From JAFALX01 sp036378495 (GTDB taxonomy: Bacteria; Chloroflexota; Dormibacteria; Aeolococcales; Aeolococcaceae): a DNA stretch of 6,633 bases. The DNA lies in assembly GCA_036378495.1 (NCBI GenBank), contig DASUWI010000112.1:1-6633 (forward strand). Reading direction: 5' to 3'. Shown here one piece after another: positions 5,072 to 6,633 of this stretch (within the stretch, counting starts at the first letter, position 1; every line of letters starts with the position of its first letter). The notes beneath the pieces are model-generated. The model did not search any database. It had not been told where the DNA came from and saw only the letters and a list, made by a program, of their open reading frames with translations. A program made the position numbers and the translations under genes.

Positions 5072-6633
5072 ATGGCCGAGCCCGCACCCGGACGTCGCAG
5101 CGACGTGATGCTGCACGGCCCGGCGCGGGCGCCATCGCGCGCCATGCTGCGTGCGATCGGGTTCAGCCGCGAGGACCTGGAACGCCCCCTGATCGGGGTG
5201 GGGCACTCCTGGATCGAGACCATGCCGTGCAACTGGAACCACCGCCAGCTCGCCGAGCACGTCAAGGCCGGCGTGCGCGCGGCCGGGGCCACGCCGATGG
5301 AGTTCAACACCATCGCCGTCAGCGACGGGGTGAGCATGGGCACCGAGGGGATGAAGGCGTCGCTCGTGTCCCGCGAGGTCATCGCCGACTCCATCGAGCT
5401 CGTCGCCCGCGGCCACAGCTTCGACGGGCTCGTGCTCATCGTGGGGTGCGACAAGACGATCCCGGCGGCGGCGATGGCGCTCTGCCGGCTCGACGTCCCC
5501 GGGCTCATCCTCTACAGCGGCACCATCCAGCCGGGTCACCTCAACGGCCGCGACCTCACCATCGGCGACGTCTTCGAGGCGGTGGGCGCCTTCAACGCCG
5601 GCCGGATCGACTCAGCCGAGCTGCGCGCCGTGGAGGAGGCGGCCTGCCCGGGTGCGGGCGCGTGCGGCGGGCAGTTCACCGCGAACACGATGAGCGGCGC
5701 CGTCGAGTTCCTGGGACTGAGCCCGGCCGGCGCCAACGCCGTGCCCGCCACCCACCCGGACAAGGCAGCGGTCGCCGAGGCGGCGGGCGCGCTGGCCGCC
5801 CGCCTAGTGCGCGACGGCACCACGCCGCGGGCGATCGTCACGCGCGCCGCGGTGGACAACGCGATCACCTCGTTCGCCGCCACGGGCGGATCGACCAACG
5901 CGGTGCTGCACCTGCTCGCCATCGCTGCTGAAGCGGGGGTGCCGGTCGACATCGAGGACTTCGACGCCATCTGCTGGCGCACCCCGATCCTGGGCGACCT
6001 CCGCCCCGGCGGCCGCTACGTGGCGACCGATCTCTTCGCCGCCGGCGGGCTGGGCGTGCTGATGCAGCGCCTGCTGGCGCTGGGGCTGCTCCACGGCGAC
6101 GCATGCACCGTCGACGGCCGGACCATCGCCGAGATCGCGGCGGCGTCCCAGGAGACCGAGGGCCAGCAGGTGATTCGCAGCATCGACAGGCCGCTGAAGG
6201 CGCACGGCGGCGTGGCGGTGCTGCGCGGCAACCTGGCTCCCGAGGGCTGCGTGGCCAAGCTCGCCGGCAACGACCGCAGCCGGCACCAGGGCCCCGCCAG
6301 GGTGTTCGACGGCGAGGACGCGGCCTTCGCCGCGGTGCGCGAGGGCCGCATCGCAGCCGGCGACGTCGTCGTGATCCGCTACGAGGGACCGGTGGGCGGC
6401 CCCGGCATGCGCGAGATGCTCGCCGTCACGGGCGCCATAGTCGGCGCCGGGCTCAGCGGCTCGGTGGCGCTGATCACCGATGGCCGGTTCAGCGGCGCCA
6501 CTCACGGCTTCATGTGCGCGCACGTCGCGCCCGAGGCGGCGCTGGGCGGACCCCTGGCCGCGCTCCGCGACGGTGACCTCGTGGCGATCGACATCGACGC
6601 GCGCCGCCTGGACGTCGAGCTCGGCGAGGCCGA
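5072..6633 (+). CDS. ilvD: dihydroxy-acid dehydratase, C-terminus cut by window edge
   Basis: Fe-S dehydratase converting 2,3-dihydroxy-isovalerate/methylvalerate to the 2-keto acids, the step after IlvC. 520 codons are open to the right edge; the family is about 550-570 aa, so roughly 40 residues are missing. Visible family marks: RSDVMLHG...RAMLRAIGF (9-31), IGVGHSWIETMPCNWN (41-56), VSDGVSMGTEGMKASLVSREVIADSIE (83-109), GCDKTIPAA (125-133), ACPGAGACGGQFTANTMS (191-208), GPVGGPGMREM (439-449) and DGRFSGATHGF (470-480). Cys53, Cys126 and Cys198 occupy the three cluster-ligand positions of [2Fe-2S] DHADs. Asp127/Lys128 are the metal/carbamyl-lysine pair, and Ser474 is the likely catalytic base. 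The ATG at 5072 puts the conserved N-terminus about 8 residues in; there is no Shine-Dalgarno. The PBP gene separates it from ilvBNC. Sugar-acid dehydratases share this fold, but the CDK/ACGG/SREVIADSIE pattern and the ilv context favour IlvD. Confidence 0.95.
   Translation, partial: MAEPAPGRRSDVMLHGPARAPSRAMLRAIGFSREDLERPLIGVGHSWIETMPCNWNHRQLAEHVKAGVRAAGATPMEFNTIAVSDGVSMGTEGMKASLVSREVIADSIELVARGHSFDGLVLIVGCDKTIPAAAMALCRLDVPGLILYSGTIQPGHLNGRDLTIGDVFEAVGAFNAGRIDSAELRAVEEAACPGAGACGGQFTANTMSGAVEFLGLSPAGANAVPATHPDKAAVAEAAGALAARLVRDGTTPRAIVTRAAVDNAITSFAATGGSTNAVLHLLAIAAEAGVPVDIEDFDAICWRTPILGDLRPGGRYVATDLFAAGGLGVLMQRLLALGLLHGDACTVDGRTIAEIAAASQETEGQQVIRSIDRPLKAHGGVAVLRGNLAPEGCVAKLAGNDRSRHQGPARVFDGEDAAFAAVREGRIAAGDVVVIRYEGPVGGPGMREMLAVTGAIVGAGLSGSVALITDGRFSGATHGFMCAHVAPEAALGGPLAALRDGDLVAIDIDARRLDVELGEA

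Noticed and set aside
5008..6523. Minus-strand and shifted plus-strand ORFs over ilvD (5008-5508, 5227-5931, 5804-6523 and others).
   Set aside because: All overlap the uninterrupted ilvD frame that carries every DHAD motif. Their translations are Arg/Ala/Gly-rich frame shadows.
1..6633. Mobile elements, CRISPR arrays, tRNA/rRNA genes, integration sites, defence genes.
   Set aside because: I looked on both strands and saw no transposase, no regularly spaced repeats, no tRNA-like cloverleaf and no anomalous AT-rich island beyond the promoters. Apart from the PBP gene this is an ordinary metabolic locus.

Overview
The window is very GC-rich. It carries most of a branched-chain amino acid (isoleucine/valine/leucine) biosynthesis locus plus one cell-wall gene. 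High GC, leaderless-looking starts mixed with strong Shine-Dalgarno starts, an alanine/proline-rich protein style, and DHAD and AHAS sequences of actinobacterial flavour suggest an actinomycetote. A Thermoleophilia-like lineage is possible, but that is only an impression and cannot be proven from this sequence.

Layout. On the minus strand, read right to left, there is a 703-aa class A penicillin-binding protein (4991-2880). A compact regulatory region follows (2846-2659): a promoter, a 30-codon leader peptide whose residues 5-16 are almost all Val/Leu/Ile, a candidate antiterminator and a 12-bp GC-rich terminator hairpin. Downstream lie a 62-aa small protein of unknown function with a near-ideal Shine-Dalgarno (2621-2433), ilvB (2433-679), ilvN (674-81) and the first 19 codons of ilvC (58-1). 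The small protein's stop overlaps the ilvB start by one base, ilvB-ilvN are 4 nt apart and ilvN-ilvC 22 nt apart, so this is one operon: leader, small ORF, ilvB, ilvN, ilvC. On the plus strand, ilvD starts at 5072, divergent from the PBP gene across an 80-bp AT-richer gap, and runs off the right edge.

How the genes work together. IlvB/IlvN (acetohydroxyacid synthase) makes acetolactate or acetohydroxybutyrate, IlvC isomerises and reduces it, and IlvD dehydrates the diol to the 2-keto acid precursors of Val, Ile and Leu. The leader peptide and hairpin upstream of ilvB look like a ribosome-mediated transcription attenuator sensing charged branched-chain tRNAs, probably leucine first. IlvN supplies a second, allosteric feedback loop through its ACT domain.

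Most notable: (1) the attenuator with its leaderless or near-leaderless leader peptide; (2) the acidic, Trp-rich 62-aa protein between attenuator and ilvB, translationally coupled to ilvB; (3) two active-site departures in IlvB (GEG instead of GDG in the ThDP motif, and Phe instead of the substrate-specificity/herbicide Trp).
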